NCBI GenBank assembly: GCA_002478885.1
Contig: DLKC01000093.1
Coordinates: 1 to 64,000, forward strand
Direction of reading: 5' to 3'
Length of the DNA stretch: 64,000 bases
From: Chitinophagaceae bacterium UBA7600
GTDB taxonomy: Bacteria > Bacteroidota > Bacteroidia > Chitinophagales > Chitinophagaceae
Under the pieces are notes generated by a model. It was not told the DNA's origin. It saw only the letters and a list, made by a program, of their open reading frames with translations, and made no database searches. Below, piece by piece: positions 18,338-27,416 of the stretch. The position numbers and the translations under genes are program-made. Every line of letters starts with the position of its first letter. Position 1 is the first letter of the stretch.

Positions 18338-20023
18338 ATGAACAACCAACTGGCATTCTCCGACTACTTAGTCTTTATTATTTATTTTTTGATCGTGGCA
18401 TCTTATGGCTATATGATCTATCGCAGACGTAAGAGCCGTGAGCACGATTCAAAAGCGTTTTTTCTTGCAGAGGGTTCGCTTACCTGGTGGGCGATTGGCG
18501 CCTCGCTGATCGCGTCGAATATTTCTGCAGAGCAGTTTATAGGAATGAGCGGGAACGGTTTTTTTGTTGGCATAGCTGTATCTGCCTATGAATGGCTGGC
18601 TGCACTTGCACTGGTGATCATCGCTGTGTGGTTTATACCCATCTATCTAAAGAACAAGATATATACGATGCCGCAGTTTTTGAAAACGCGGTATAACGAA
18701 ACCGTAGCGCTGATTATGGCGATCTTCTGGTTGTTTCTTTATGTGTTTGTGAATCTTACTTCTATTCTTTATCTCGGGGCAATTGCCATCAATGGTTTAT
18801 TGCCTGGGCACGAATACCTGCACACCGTGATGATTGCGCTGGCAATATTTGCCGTGATCATTACGCTTGGTGGCATGAAGGTGATCGGCTATACCGATGT
18901 AATACAGGTGACGGTGCTTATCATTGGTGGGTTTGCTACCATTTATATGGCGTTGAGTGTAGTCGCTGAAAAATTTGGGACAGGCAGTGGCGTGATCGAT
19001 GGCTTTACCACGTTGATGAGAGAAGCGCCTGAGCATTTTCATATGATACTCGACAAGCCGACGGCTGCTTCATCACAACAGGATATTGATAAATACCTTA
19101 TCATTCCGGGTATACTCATGTATGCTGCGGGCCAGTGGATCGTAAACCTGAATTACTGGGGTTGTAACCAGTACATTACACAGCGTGCTTTGGGTGCTGA
19201 TCTTAAAACTGCGAGAACAGGTATTCTTTTCGCAGCGATGCTAAAGTTGATGATGCCGATTATTGTGATGCTGCCGGGTATTGCTGCCTATGTGCTCAAC
19301 AAGAGCGGCAAGCTTGATGTGGTGGGCGGCATGGATGGTGCGTACTCTGCGGTGCTCGGCTTTTTGCCAACTGGCCTTAAAGGCTTATCCATCGCAGCAT
19401 TAACGGCGGCCATTGTTGCATCGCTTGCGGGTAAAGCCAACAGTATCTCCACCATTTTTACACTCGATATTTACAAGAAGTATATCAATACCGCGGCGGA
19501 AGAAAAGAAACTGGTGATCACCGGAAGGGTGGTAGTGGTATGCGCTATGATTGTAGCGGTGCTTTTTACATGGGACGATTTATTAGGCATTGGTGGTGCC
19601 GGCGGGTTTACTTTTATTCAAAAGTATACAGGTTTTATAAGTCCTGGTGTATTCGCCATGTTCCTTCTCGGTATGTTCTGGAAACGTACCACAGGCACTG
19701 CGGCTATTGTTGGCCTGTTAACCGGTTTTGGCCTCAGCGTGTTCTTTAACGAGTTCGCACCTGCGGTAATGGGTCATGAAACTTTCTTATATACGGCTTA
19801 CCCGAATGGCAAAGGCGGTTTTGAAATTCCATTCCTGATATGTATGGGACTTGCCTTTATGTTTACCATAATTGTAATGGTACTGTTAAGTCTTGCAGGA
19901 CCTAAAATCAATCCTAAAGCATTTGAACTTGATAAGAGCATGTTTAAACTACCTCCCAATATTATTGCCATGATCGTTGTGATACTCCTGATATTGATGG
20001 CACTTTATGTGAAGTTCTGGTAA
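18338..20023 (+). CDS. Sodium/solute symporter (SSS family), probable L-arabinose importer
   Basis: A 561-residue polytopic inner-membrane protein of the SSS/SGLT family, with about 14 hydrophobic segments. It opens with a first helix near residues 8-27 and contains the SSS signature region (GASLIASNISAEQFIGMSGNGF), NYWGCNQYITQRALGA, and a Ser-rich stretch SLAGKANSISTIFTLDIYKKY that belongs to the sodium-site region. Its place between araA and araR, and a matching transporter in the Bacteroides arabinose locus, point to L-arabinose as substrate. No TonB-dependent receptor is encoded in this locus. Confidence 0.88.
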   Translation: MNNQLAFSDYLVFIIYFLIVASYGYMIYRRRKSREHDSKAFFLAEGSLTWWAIGASLIASNISAEQFIGMSGNGFFVGIAVSAYEWLAALALVIIAVWFIPIYLKNKIYTMPQFLKTRYNETVALIMAIFWLFLYVFVNLTSILYLGAIAINGLLPGHEYLHTVMIALAIFAVIITLGGMKVIGYTDVIQVTVLIIGGFATIYMALSVVAEKFGTGSGVIDGFTTLMREAPEHFHMILDKPTAASSQQDIDKYLIIPGILMYAAGQWIVNLNYWGCNQYITQRALGADLKTARTGILFAAMLKLMMPIIVMLPGIAAYVLNKSGKLDVVGGMDGAYSAVLGFLPTGLKGLSIAALTAAIVASLAGKANSISTIFTLDIYKKYINTAAEEKKLVITGRVVVVCAMIVAVLFTWDDLLGIGGAGGFTFIQKYTGFISPGVFAMFLLGMFWKRTTGTAAIVGLLTGFGLSVFFNEFAPAVMGHETFLYTAYPNGKGGFEIPFLICMGLAFMFTIIVMVLLSLAGPKINPKAFELDKSMFKLPPNIIAMIVVILLILMALYVKFW

Positions 20024-20113
20024 CAAAGTTTGGCCGGTCGTTCAATATTGAAGTTGATTTTCAGAAACATTAAATAGTCGAAATATTTACTCACTATATT
20101 ATAGCGCAATTTA

Positions 20114-20818
20114 TTGCGGGCACCCATGACAAGTATTGAACAGTATAAAGACCACGATCGCTTCCTGCTTGCTGTTGATTGTATCATCTTTGGGTTCGAT
20201 GGAAAAAACCTGAAGGCATTATTTATCAAAAGAAGGCTTGAGCCGGAGTTTGGTAAATGGTCGCTGATGGGCGGATTTGTCAACCACAACGAAAGTGTTG
20301 AACAGGCCGCGGCCCGCGTGTTAAACCTGTTAACGGGCCTCGACAATATTTACATGGAACAGATTGGGTGTTTTGGTGATGTTGACCGCGATCCCGGTGG
20401 CCGGGTTGTTTCCATTGCGTACTTCGCGCTGATCAATATTGCCGACTACAGCGAAACTTTGATGAAGGAGCACAACGCAAAATGGTTTTCCATCGATAAG
20501 ATCCCGGCACTGGTGTTTGATCATAAAAAAATGCTGTTGCTGGCGAAGGAACGCTTGCAGCAAAAAGTTGCCAATCACCCTATTGGTTTTGAATTGCTGC
20601 CTGAAAAATTTACCCTGCGGCAATTACAGAATCTATACGAAGCTATTTACGGCAGCGAGCTTGATAAAAGAAACTTTACGCGTAAAATACTTTCGCTCAG
20701 TATCCTAAATAAGCTGGAAGAAAAAGATAAGGAATCATCCCGGAAGGGATCTTTCTATTTCGTGTTCGATGAAAAGAAATATAAGAAGCTCGAAGCAGAA
20801 GGTGTTAAGTTTATTTAA
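20114..20818 (+). CDS. araR: Nudix-family transcriptional regulator of arabinose use (AraR type)
   Basis: A 234-residue protein with an N-terminal Nudix-like domain (about 1-140; WSLMGGFVNHNESVEQAAARVL) and a C-terminal winged helix (about 155-234; FTLRQLQNLYEAIYG and FTRKILSLSILNKL). The Nudix box lacks the full GX5EX7REUXEEXGU pattern, so catalysis is unlikely and the domain probably senses a sugar, as in NrtR-family AraR of Bacteroides thetaiotaomicron. The gene ends the arabinose cluster. The two ATAAATGT-N7-ACACTTAT sites are its likely operators. Its stop codon lies within the palindrome TAAGCGCTTA. Confidence 0.85.
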   Translation: MRAPMTSIEQYKDHDRFLLAVDCIIFGFDGKNLKALFIKRRLEPEFGKWSLMGGFVNHNESVEQAAARVLNLLTGLDNIYMEQIGCFGDVDRDPGGRVVSIAYFALINIADYSETLMKEHNAKWFSIDKIPALVFDHKKMLLLAKERLQQKVANHPIGFELLPEKFTLRQLQNLYEAIYGSELDKRNFTRKILSLSILNKLEEKDKESSRKGSFYFVFDEKKYKKLEAEGVKFI

Positions 20819-20829
20819 GCGCTTACATA

Positions 20830-20892
20830 TTTTTTTGCCCCGGCTGTATCAACTTGAGGCATCGCCTGTTGCGTCGCACTCTTGTGCGTTCT
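20830..20892 (+). repeat. Dispersed intergenic repeat, A arm, forward
   Basis: TTTTTTGCCCCGGC at 20831-20844, GGCATCGCCTGTTGCG leading into core 20869-20879, then TCTTGTGCGTTCTG. It closely matches the family consensus. Confidence 0.9.
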
Positions 20893-20916
20893 GTTGTTAA
20901 ATCAGCAAATTGACTT

Positions 20917-20957
20917 GCATAAAAAAGAGAAGGCCGGATGCTTTCTCTTTTTTATGC
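20917..20957. terminator. Bidirectional intrinsic terminator between araR and the M28 gene
   Basis: Perfect 15-bp stem: GCATAAAAAAGAGAA (20917-20931) pairs with 20943-20957, with an 11-nt loop. A/T runs lie on both outer sides of the stem base. It sits between convergent genes and can serve both. Confidence 0.8.
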
Positions 20958-20967
20958 CTATGACTTA

Positions 20968-22521
20968 TCAGAATGGAATATCGGTATCAAAAATAAAGCG
21001 TTCCGGTTTTGGCAAAGGCTTACGGGGCAGCATGTCGGCCCGCATCGCTGTGTTGTAGGCAAATGCCGCAACTACAGCCGCCGCCTGCTGCAGGTCTTCG
21101 ATAGACAAGTGATCGTAGTTGTCCATATTACTGTGGTGTGTACGGGTTTCATACTCCAGCGGATCCTGTATAAACTGGAAACCTGGAATACCTACTGCAT
21201 CAAATGAAAGATGATCGGTTGAGCCGGTATTGCTGTTTGTAACGCCCGTGGCATCCATGTCTGCAAAAGGTGCGAGCCATGCTTTAAAAATATCTTTTAC
21301 CTTATCGTTGTTTTGGGTATAGATGCCACGGATCTTTCCTGAGCCATTGTCAAGATTGTAATACGCAGATACCAATTGTTGCCCGGGTTTCAGCACCATG
21401 TCTTTCGGATCGCCGTAGTGTTTTTTTACATAACCGAAAGAGCCATAAAGTCCCTGTTCTTCGCCACCCCACAGGGCAATGCGTATGGTTCTTTTTGGCT
21501 GCACGTTGAGTGTTTTCAGGATGCGCATTGCCTCCATCATTACGATGCACCCGGCCCCATTATCTGTTGCACCTGTGCCGCTATGCCAGGAGTCGAGATG
21601 TCCGCCGATGATCACCACCTGGTCTTTCAGGCCTGGGTCGGTACCCGGAATTTCGCCCACAACATTGTAGCCCGTGAGATCATTGTCATAAAATTTATTC
21701 TGTGCATTCATTTCAACCTGTACCGGTTTATTGTCTTGCAGTAACCGCTGCAGTTTAAGGAAATCTTCCTTATCGATCACCATTTCGGGTAGGGTAGCGT
21801 CGTAGCCTTTTGCATAGCCTGGTGTTCCGTCAACGACGATAGTTCCGTCGCGGCGGGAGGAACAGCTCAACAGGCCTGCGGCTCCTTTTGATTGCAGGTA
21901 CAATTTGGTCTTGTATTCTTTCGAAACGTAAGGCAGGAAGAAATCAAGTTGCTCTTTTGTCAGCATATAATCATCGGGGAGCGTGTCAAGCGCTGCAGCG
22001 TCATAACGTGTGGCGAAAGGTTTAAAAGCGCTCTGCAATTTTGTATTGTTGGCTTTCTCCATTATGATTTTGCCCTTGATATTTTTACCCAGTTTATTTA
22101 TCGTTGCGGAGTCAAGCTTGTCAACCAGTATTACATCGGCGGTAATGGTTTTTTTTGTACCATTTGTCCATGCAACCGGATAAGCGATGATAGATTCATA
22201 ATAAGGCTGTTTCATGGCGAGATAAGAACCCTCGGTGCTCCAGCCGCGGCCGAATTCTCCCCAGGCTTCGCGGCCGGCATTTTGCAGACCCCAGGCTTGA
22301 AGGGTTTGTGTAACCCAATCGAGTGCACGGTTATAACCCGGTGAGTTTGTTAAGCGCGGACCACAAACGTCGGTAAGATTGTGTGCGATCATCGTTACCT
22401 GCGAATTGTTCTTTTCCTCGTCTTTTATTTTCTTCATCATTTGCATATCTACAGTTTCCTGAGCACGTGATGCCGAAAAAAAGAACAGCAACAGGCCTGC
22501 GCCAATAAGCATTTTTTTCAT
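20968..22521 (-). CDS. Secreted M28-family zinc metallopeptidase
   Basis: A 517-residue peptidase with a signal peptide (start at ATG 22521; MKKMLIGAGLLLFFFSASRA-Q; an ATG two codons upstream is possible). The M28 co-catalytic zinc site is visible in GGHLDSWHSGTGATDNGAG (His308, Asp310, Asp320), GGEEQG (Glu353-354) and the final His in YETRTHHSNMDNYDHL. A PA-like insertion lies around 130-260. It is probably an aminopeptidase or carboxypeptidase of the periplasm. It separates the arabinose and mannan loci and has no evident link to either. Confidence 0.9.
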   Translation of the reverse strand: MKKMLIGAGLLLFFFSASRAQETVDMQMMKKIKDEEKNNSQVTMIAHNLTDVCGPRLTNSPGYNRALDWVTQTLQAWGLQNAGREAWGEFGRGWSTEGSYLAMKQPYYESIIAYPVAWTNGTKKTITADVILVDKLDSATINKLGKNIKGKIIMEKANNTKLQSAFKPFATRYDAAALDTLPDDYMLTKEQLDFFLPYVSKEYKTKLYLQSKGAAGLLSCSSRRDGTIVVDGTPGYAKGYDATLPEMVIDKEDFLKLQRLLQDNKPVQVEMNAQNKFYDNDLTGYNVVGEIPGTDPGLKDQVVIIGGHLDSWHSGTGATDNGAGCIVMMEAMRILKTLNVQPKRTIRIALWGGEEQGLYGSFGYVKKHYGDPKDMVLKPGQQLVSAYYNLDNGSGKIRGIYTQNNDKVKDIFKAWLAPFADMDATGVTNSNTGSTDHLSFDAVGIPGFQFIQDPLEYETRTHHSNMDNYDHLSIEDLQQAAAVVAAFAYNTAMRADMLPRKPLPKPERFIFDTDIPF

Positions 22522-22671
22522 GTGCATTTATTTTTGGTGCAACAAATTATGCAATAGCTGCGGGAATTTCAAAAGAGGTTTATGTTTTGAAGCACACAAT
22601 AAACGGCGTATTGTTTTTGACACTGTTGCGCAAATGGCAAAATGTATCGGAACATTGGCCGAATAAAGTTA

Positions 22672-22734
22672 AGAATGCTGAAGCGTGCGACGCAACAGCA
22701 GCATCATCGTAGTTCTGTTGCCGGGCTCAAAAAA
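22672..22734 (-). repeat. Dispersed intergenic repeat, A arm, reverse
   Basis: Core GTGCGACGCAA at 22685-22695; outer end GCCGGGCTCAAAAAA finishes at 22734, two bases from the stop codon of the AraC-type gene. Read on the minus strand the element begins immediately after that stop. Confidence 0.9.
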
Positions 22735-22736
22735 GA

Positions 22737-23624
22737 TCAGATAAACGTTCTTACCCCCGAAGCGTTGTATGTTTCGCGAAACTCTTTTGGCGTGCAGTTC
22801 TTTTTCTTTTTGAAGATGCGGTTAAAGTTGCTCATATTATTAAAGCCGCATTTGTAGGCCACCTCGGTAATGTTGTAACTGGTATCGATGAGCATGCGTG
22901 ATGCGTGGCCGAGCCTTATTTCGTTGAGCGTGTCGATAAAAGTTTTACCTGTTTTATTTTTAAAAAACCGGCTGAAGGCTACCTCGGTCATGGCGGCGAT
23001 CTTCGCGGTTTCGCTTAAGGTAAGTTCTTTGTCGAAGTGGCGATTGATGTACTCCATTACTTTATCAACCCGGCGGCTGTTGTAGGAAAATCCATTTTCT
23101 GCGTTGGTGAAACCTGCATCGGAGAGCAGACGCATATTGCGCGACACAGAAAGGTCGTGCAGTACCGACATGAGTTCGAGGACAGAATCGAAGCCGTGTT
23201 TTTGTACCAGCCCGATTAGCCTTGGTGTAATGGCTTTTGTTGTTTCGGCCGAAAACAAAATGCCGCGGTTTGATTTTTCGAAGAGATTGCGGATAAAGCT
23301 CATTTGGTTGCGCTGCAGAAATTTGTCGTCGAAAAGATCGCGGTGAAACTGTATGGTTATCTCTTTTATTTCCCTGCTTTTACATTTGTGGGTAAACCAG
23401 CCATGCTGCACGTTAGGTCCAACGAGCACGAGTTCGATATCGCCGATCTCTTCAATATGGTCGCCAACAATACGCTTGGCATTTCCTGCATTTATCACGA
23501 GGTTTAGTTCAAACTCTTCATGATGGTGCAGGGGGAAGTCAAAATTTGTTTTTGTACGGGAGAAAATGGTAAAGCAATCATTCTTGGTGAGGGGAATAAT
23601 TTCCTTCAGTAATTCTGCTGGCAT
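22737..23624 (-). CDS. AraC-family transcriptional regulator with cupin sensor
   Basis: A 295-residue regulator. The N-terminal ~100 residues form a cupin (FPLHHHEEFELNLVI ... VLVGPNVQHGWF), a likely sugar-binding domain. Residues ~190-290 form the paired helix-turn-helix DNA-binding region (LSETAKIAAMTEVAFSRFFKNKTGKTF and ITEVAYKCGFNNMSNFNRIFKKKKNCTPKEFR). It is divergent from the GH26 mannanase gene across a 281-bp gap holding an 18-bp perfect palindrome, so it most likely controls the mannan locus. The inducer is unknown. Confidence 0.88.
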   Translation of the reverse strand: MPAELLKEIIPLTKNDCFTIFSRTKTNFDFPLHHHEEFELNLVINAGNAKRIVGDHIEEIGDIELVLVGPNVQHGWFTHKCKSREIKEITIQFHRDLFDDKFLQRNQMSFIRNLFEKSNRGILFSAETTKAITPRLIGLVQKHGFDSVLELMSVLHDLSVSRNMRLLSDAGFTNAENGFSYNSRRVDKVMEYINRHFDKELTLSETAKIAAMTEVAFSRFFKNKTGKTFIDTLNEIRLGHASRMLIDTSYNITEVAYKCGFNNMSNFNRIFKKKKNCTPKEFRETYNASGVRTFI

Positions 23625-23825
23625 GTTATGGCATCGATCGTTTCGGTATGATCTTACTGCAAATGTTAGAAAATTTTCATGAATGGAGCTAAAAAAATAT
23701 TAGCGTTATTTATTATCTGCTGTATTCTCTGTTTCATTGCCTGTATTGGTCCCAACTGGTGAAATCACTACTCCTGGTTGTTAAACGCAATTAATCAGAT
23801 AAAAAAGTATGCAGGTTGTGTAGCT

Positions 23826-23843
23826 ATCAAAATTAATTTTGAT
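23826..23843. promoter_or_regulatory. 18-bp perfect palindrome upstream of the mannanase gene
   Basis: ATCAAAATTAATTTTGAT is its own reverse complement. It lies 62 nt before the GH26 start, in the gap shared with the divergent AraC-type gene. It could be an operator for that regulator or another dimeric protein; AraC proteins usually bind direct repeats, which argues for caution. Confidence 0.4.
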
Positions 23844-23905
23844 GTAACAGGTATTAAGCACGTTTTTTGTACCTGGTGCGCTTAACGCCAACAACTGTAT
23901 TGCTG

Positions 23906-25030
23906 ATGCCATTGAGAAATTATTTTATATGTTTTTTTATGCTGCTACCTGTAGCCGGCATGCTTAAAGCGCAAAGCAATCTTCCGGCGGATAAGAACGC
24001 TGACCCCAAAACAATAGCGCTTTACCATAACCTGCAAAAGTTAAGACAGAAGGGTATAATGTTTGGCCACCAGGACGATCTTGCCTATGGTGTTGGCTGG
24101 CAATATGAAAATGGCCGAAGCGATGTTAAAGATGTAACGGGCGACTATCCTGCTGTCTACGGCTGGGAGCTAGGCCGAATTGAAATTGATCAACCGCAAA
24201 ATCTCGATGGCGTTCCCTTTGACCTGATGAAAAAATTTATTCGCGAGGGCTACGAACGCGGTGGAGTAATAACCATCAGCTGGCATTTGAACAACCCCCT
24301 TACAGGTAAGTCGGCATGGGATCCGGCACCAGGTACAGTTGCATCTGTTTTACCTGGCGCTGCAAAGAATGAACTGTATAAATCCTGGCTTGATAAGGTC
24401 GCGGATTTTATGCTGAGCCTGAAAGACAAAAATGGCGACCCGATACCGGTCATCTTCCGCCCCTTTCATGAGCTAAACGGAAGCTGGTTCTGGTGGGGGA
24501 AAAACCATTGCCCGGCCGATGAGCTGATGCAGCTTTACCGTTTTACAGAAACGTACCTGCGCGATGTGAAAAATGTGCACAACCTGTTGTATGCTTTCAA
24601 TACCGACCGCTTTAGCAGTGAAGCGGAATACCTGGAACGTTATCCCGGCGATGAATATGTAGATGTTATCGGCTTCGATATTTACCAGCGCGGTACTGAC
24701 AACGCGAAGTTCATTGATGAAACAGGTAAGAGCCTTACAACACTGGAAAAAATCGCAACTGGTAAAAACAAAATACCTGCACTTACCGAATTTGGTTATT
24801 CCGGCTTGCCTGACCCAACGTGGTGGACCAATGTGCTGTTGAAAGCTGTACAACCTCACCATATCTCGTATATGCTTGCGTGGCGTAATGCGGGCAAAAA
24901 AACTGACGGCAGCGAAGAATTTTATATACCATATAAAGGACAGGCTTCGGCCGGCGACTTTATACTATTTTATAAAAGCAAAAGAACGCTCTTTGAAAGT
25001 GATATAGCTAAAGAGAAATTGTACAGGTAG
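23906..25030 (+). CDS. Secreted GH26 beta-mannanase
   Basis: A 374-residue endo- or exo-acting beta-mannanase. ATG 23906 was chosen because it starts a signal peptide (MPLRNYFICFFMLLPVAGMLKA-Q). The TIM barrel shows IMFGHQDDLAYGVGW near 51-65, WHLNNP near 126, the acid/base in FRPFHELNGSWFWWG (Glu189) and the nucleophile in PALTEFGYSG (Glu295). Order and content of this and the next three genes match the mannobiose-processing cluster described in Bacteroides fragilis. A strong terminator follows, so the transporter gene downstream has its own promoter or depends on readthrough. Confidence 0.93.
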   Translation: MPLRNYFICFFMLLPVAGMLKAQSNLPADKNADPKTIALYHNLQKLRQKGIMFGHQDDLAYGVGWQYENGRSDVKDVTGDYPAVYGWELGRIEIDQPQNLDGVPFDLMKKFIREGYERGGVITISWHLNNPLTGKSAWDPAPGTVASVLPGAAKNELYKSWLDKVADFMLSLKDKNGDPIPVIFRPFHELNGSWFWWGKNHCPADELMQLYRFTETYLRDVKNVHNLLYAFNTDRFSSEAEYLERYPGDEYVDVIGFDIYQRGTDNAKFIDETGKSLTTLEKIATGKNKIPALTEFGYSGLPDPTWWTNVLLKAVQPHHISYMLAWRNAGKKTDGSEEFYIPYKGQASAGDFILFYKSKRTLFESDIAKEKLYR

Positions 25031-25203
25031 TGTCTGTTGTGCGATTGAACCTGTATGTAACACACGCGTACGTGAACACTTGCTGCTTCCGGGGAATGGG
25101 ACACCCGCAGGCGAAAGTTTAGCACACAAATGTTGTTATGAATGGATCGCACAACAGGCACAGGTTTCATTGCATCACCTGAAATTTTCTCAAGCAGTAG
25201 TTT

Positions 25204-25245
25204 AAAAAAAAACAGCCCGTAGTTTCTACTATGGGCTTCTGTTTT
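25204..25245. terminator. Intrinsic terminator after the mannanase gene
   Basis: AAAACAGCCCGTAG pairs with CTATGGGCTTCTGTTTT (one bulge, one G-T) around a 3-6 nt loop, with A and T runs on either side. It should stop GH26 transcription. Confidence 0.75.
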
Positions 25246-25275
25246 AAAAAGCTCGTACTATATCATTTTAATTCC

Positions 25276-25350
25276 GGAAACGGTTTTTTGGTAACCGGCT
25301 TCTGCAACTTTGTGCACCGGCGGTTGCGTCGCACACTTGTGCAACAACAA
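25276..25350 (+). repeat. Dispersed intergenic repeat, A arm, forward (with decayed partner)
   Basis: TTTTTTGGTAACCGGC at the left, core TTGCGTCGCAC at 25324-25334, then ACTTGTGC. A damaged reverse arm about 125 nt further right suggests an old inverted pair. Confidence 0.82.
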
Positions 25351-25547
25351 AAGCTTCGGCTGTTCGCCAGTTTATAGGCCGGCAATATTAACTGGTCATT
25401 CTGTGACCTTGTGAACCTTGAATTTGGCTGTTAAAGAAATGTTCTGCAGCAAGTGCGACACGTGAAAACGATATAGAAAGGCCCCGTAGTCGTAGAAGCA
25501 TTTAAAAGCAAGAAAGTATCCCGATCTTTTAGCATAAATGACCGCAG

Positions 25548-27395
25548 ATGAATTTAACCTGGTTAGATATAAGCATTCTGCTCTCCTATCTTATCGCCAT
25601 GCTGGTGATCGGTTGGGTGTTGCGTAAAAAGGCAAGACAGAACAAAGAGAATTATTTAATGGGAGGCAAATCGCTGCCGTGGTACATGCTTGGCCTGAGC
25701 GATGCATCTGATATGTTTGATATAAGCGGTACTATGTGGATGGTTGCGCTCTGTTTTGTGTATGGTATGAAGAGTATGTGGATACCATGGTTATGGCCCG
25801 TATTCAACCAGATGTTTTTAATGATGTTTCTTTCAAAATGGTTGCGCCGCTCCAATGCAACAACCGGGGCAGAATGGCTGGTGACAAGATTTGGAAAGAA
25901 TGAGCGGTCATCGGCTGCATCTCATAATATCGTGGTTGCTTTTGCATTGCTCAGTTGCTTTGGGTTTCTCGCTTATGGGTTTATCGGCCTGGGAAAATTC
26001 ATGGAAATATTCATACCGTGGAGTGCGGTTCAGCCATATGTTCCCTTTCAAGTGGCACCGGAATATGTGCCGCATTTATATGGAATCGTGTTTACATTTT
26101 TCGCCATGTTTTATTCTATTCTCGGGGGCATGCATAGCATTGTGCTGGGCGATTTCATCAAGTATTGTGTTATGACCATTGCCTGCGTTTCTGTTGCCAT
26201 TATCGCCGCTATGCGCCTGCATGGAAACGGTGAAACGATTACTGTGCCCGATGGGTGGTACACGCCCTTTTTTGGCTGGCGGCTCGACGATCTTGACTGG
26301 TCTGGCATTATTGCCGATGCCAATAAAAAGATCGCTGACGATGGCTTTTCTTTATTCTCGGTGTTTTTTATGATGATGTTGTTTAAAGGAGTATTTGCCA
26401 GCCTTGCGGGCCCTGCACCAAATTATGATATGCAGAAGATCCTCTCAACCCGTTCGCCAAAAGAGGCTTCAAAAATGACTGGCTTTGTTTCAATTGTTTT
26501 ATTGCCTATCCGCTACTCGCTCATTATTGGCTTAACTGTATTAGGACTGTTGTATTATCATCAGCTTGATCTTAGCTCGGCGAACGGTACTGACTTTGAA
26601 AAAATACTGCCGTCGGCGATCAATAATTTCCTGCCGGTGGGCATTCTCGGCCTTGTGCTTACCGGTTTAATGGGCGCATTTATGGGAACATTCTCGGGAA
26701 CCCTGAATGCGGCACAGGCTTATATTGTAAATGATATTTATCTCAAATACGTAAATCCACAAGCTTCCACTAAAAAAATTATCAGTACGAATTATATAGT
26801 CGGAACGCTTGTGGTAATCATCGGCATTGTACTTGGCATGTTTGTAAAAGATGTGAATACTGTTCTCCAATGGATCGTGGGGGGATTGTACGGCGGCTAT
26901 ATTGCTTCCAACATGTTCAAATGGTATTGGTGGCGTTTCAATGCCAATGGCTTTTTTTGGGGAATGATGGCCGGTATTGTTCCGGCGGTCGCATTGGCGG
27001 TTTTAAAATACTTTGATGTTTTATCAGGCCTCGACCTGTATTACTGGCCGGTGATATTTGTTCTCTCTTTATTAGGCTGTTTTATTGGAACCTATACGGC
27101 GCCGCCTGCCAGCGATGAAACCCTGAAACACTTTTACAAAACGGTAAAGCCATGGGGTTTCTGGAAGCCCGTACATGAAAAGGTAATTGCCGAAGATCCA
27201 TCTTTCGAACCCAATAAAAGATTTAAACTCGACATGTTTAATGTTGCACTGGGTATAACAGCCCAATGCTGCTTAACCTTATTGCCCATGTACCTTGTTC
27301 TTTGGATGAAATTGCCATTGATGATCATTATAATCATCCTTGCTGTAATCGTATTCATTCTCAAAAGAACATGGTGGAATAAACTGGAAGATTAA
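25548..27395 (+). CDS. SSS-family sodium symporter, probable mannobiose/manno-oligosaccharide importer
   Basis: A 615-residue inner-membrane symporter with about 14-15 hydrophobic segments, first near residues 5-24, and a long cytosolic stretch near 510-560. SSS signatures include MGGKSLPWYMLGLSDASDMFDISGTMWM and LTGLMGAFMGTFSGTLNAAQAYIVNDIYLKY. It differs from the arabinose symporter at 18338. GH130 follows after 21 nt, so the two are cotranscribed. A cation symporter occupies the same place in the Bacteroides fragilis mannobiose cluster; the substrate is inferred from that context. Confidence 0.85.
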   Translation: MNLTWLDISILLSYLIAMLVIGWVLRKKARQNKENYLMGGKSLPWYMLGLSDASDMFDISGTMWMVALCFVYGMKSMWIPWLWPVFNQMFLMMFLSKWLRRSNATTGAEWLVTRFGKNERSSAASHNIVVAFALLSCFGFLAYGFIGLGKFMEIFIPWSAVQPYVPFQVAPEYVPHLYGIVFTFFAMFYSILGGMHSIVLGDFIKYCVMTIACVSVAIIAAMRLHGNGETITVPDGWYTPFFGWRLDDLDWSGIIADANKKIADDGFSLFSVFFMMMLFKGVFASLAGPAPNYDMQKILSTRSPKEASKMTGFVSIVLLPIRYSLIIGLTVLGLLYYHQLDLSSANGTDFEKILPSAINNFLPVGILGLVLTGLMGAFMGTFSGTLNAAQAYIVNDIYLKYVNPQASTKKIISTNYIVGTLVVIIGIVLGMFVKDVNTVLQWIVGGLYGGYIASNMFKWYWWRFNANGFFWGMMAGIVPAVALAVLKYFDVLSGLDLYYWPVIFVLSLLGCFIGTYTAPPASDETLKHFYKTVKPWGFWKPVHEKVIAEDPSFEPNKRFKLDMFNVALGITAQCCLTLLPMYLVLWMKLPLMIIIIILAVIVFILKRTWWNKLED

Positions 27396-27416
27396 CAAAC
27401 CCGACAAAATAACCAT

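Larger units (their letters stand above)
25031..25547. other. 517-nt gap: inverted repeat, terminator and intergenic repeat, no gene
   Basis: No convincing ORF. In order it holds an imperfect inverted repeat (25031-25045 with 25146-25160, 14 of 15 bases pair), an intrinsic terminator (25204-25245), a forward A repeat (core 25324-25334) and a decayed reverse arm (AAGTGCGACACG from 25451). The remainder shows no recognised signal. Confidence 0.7.
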
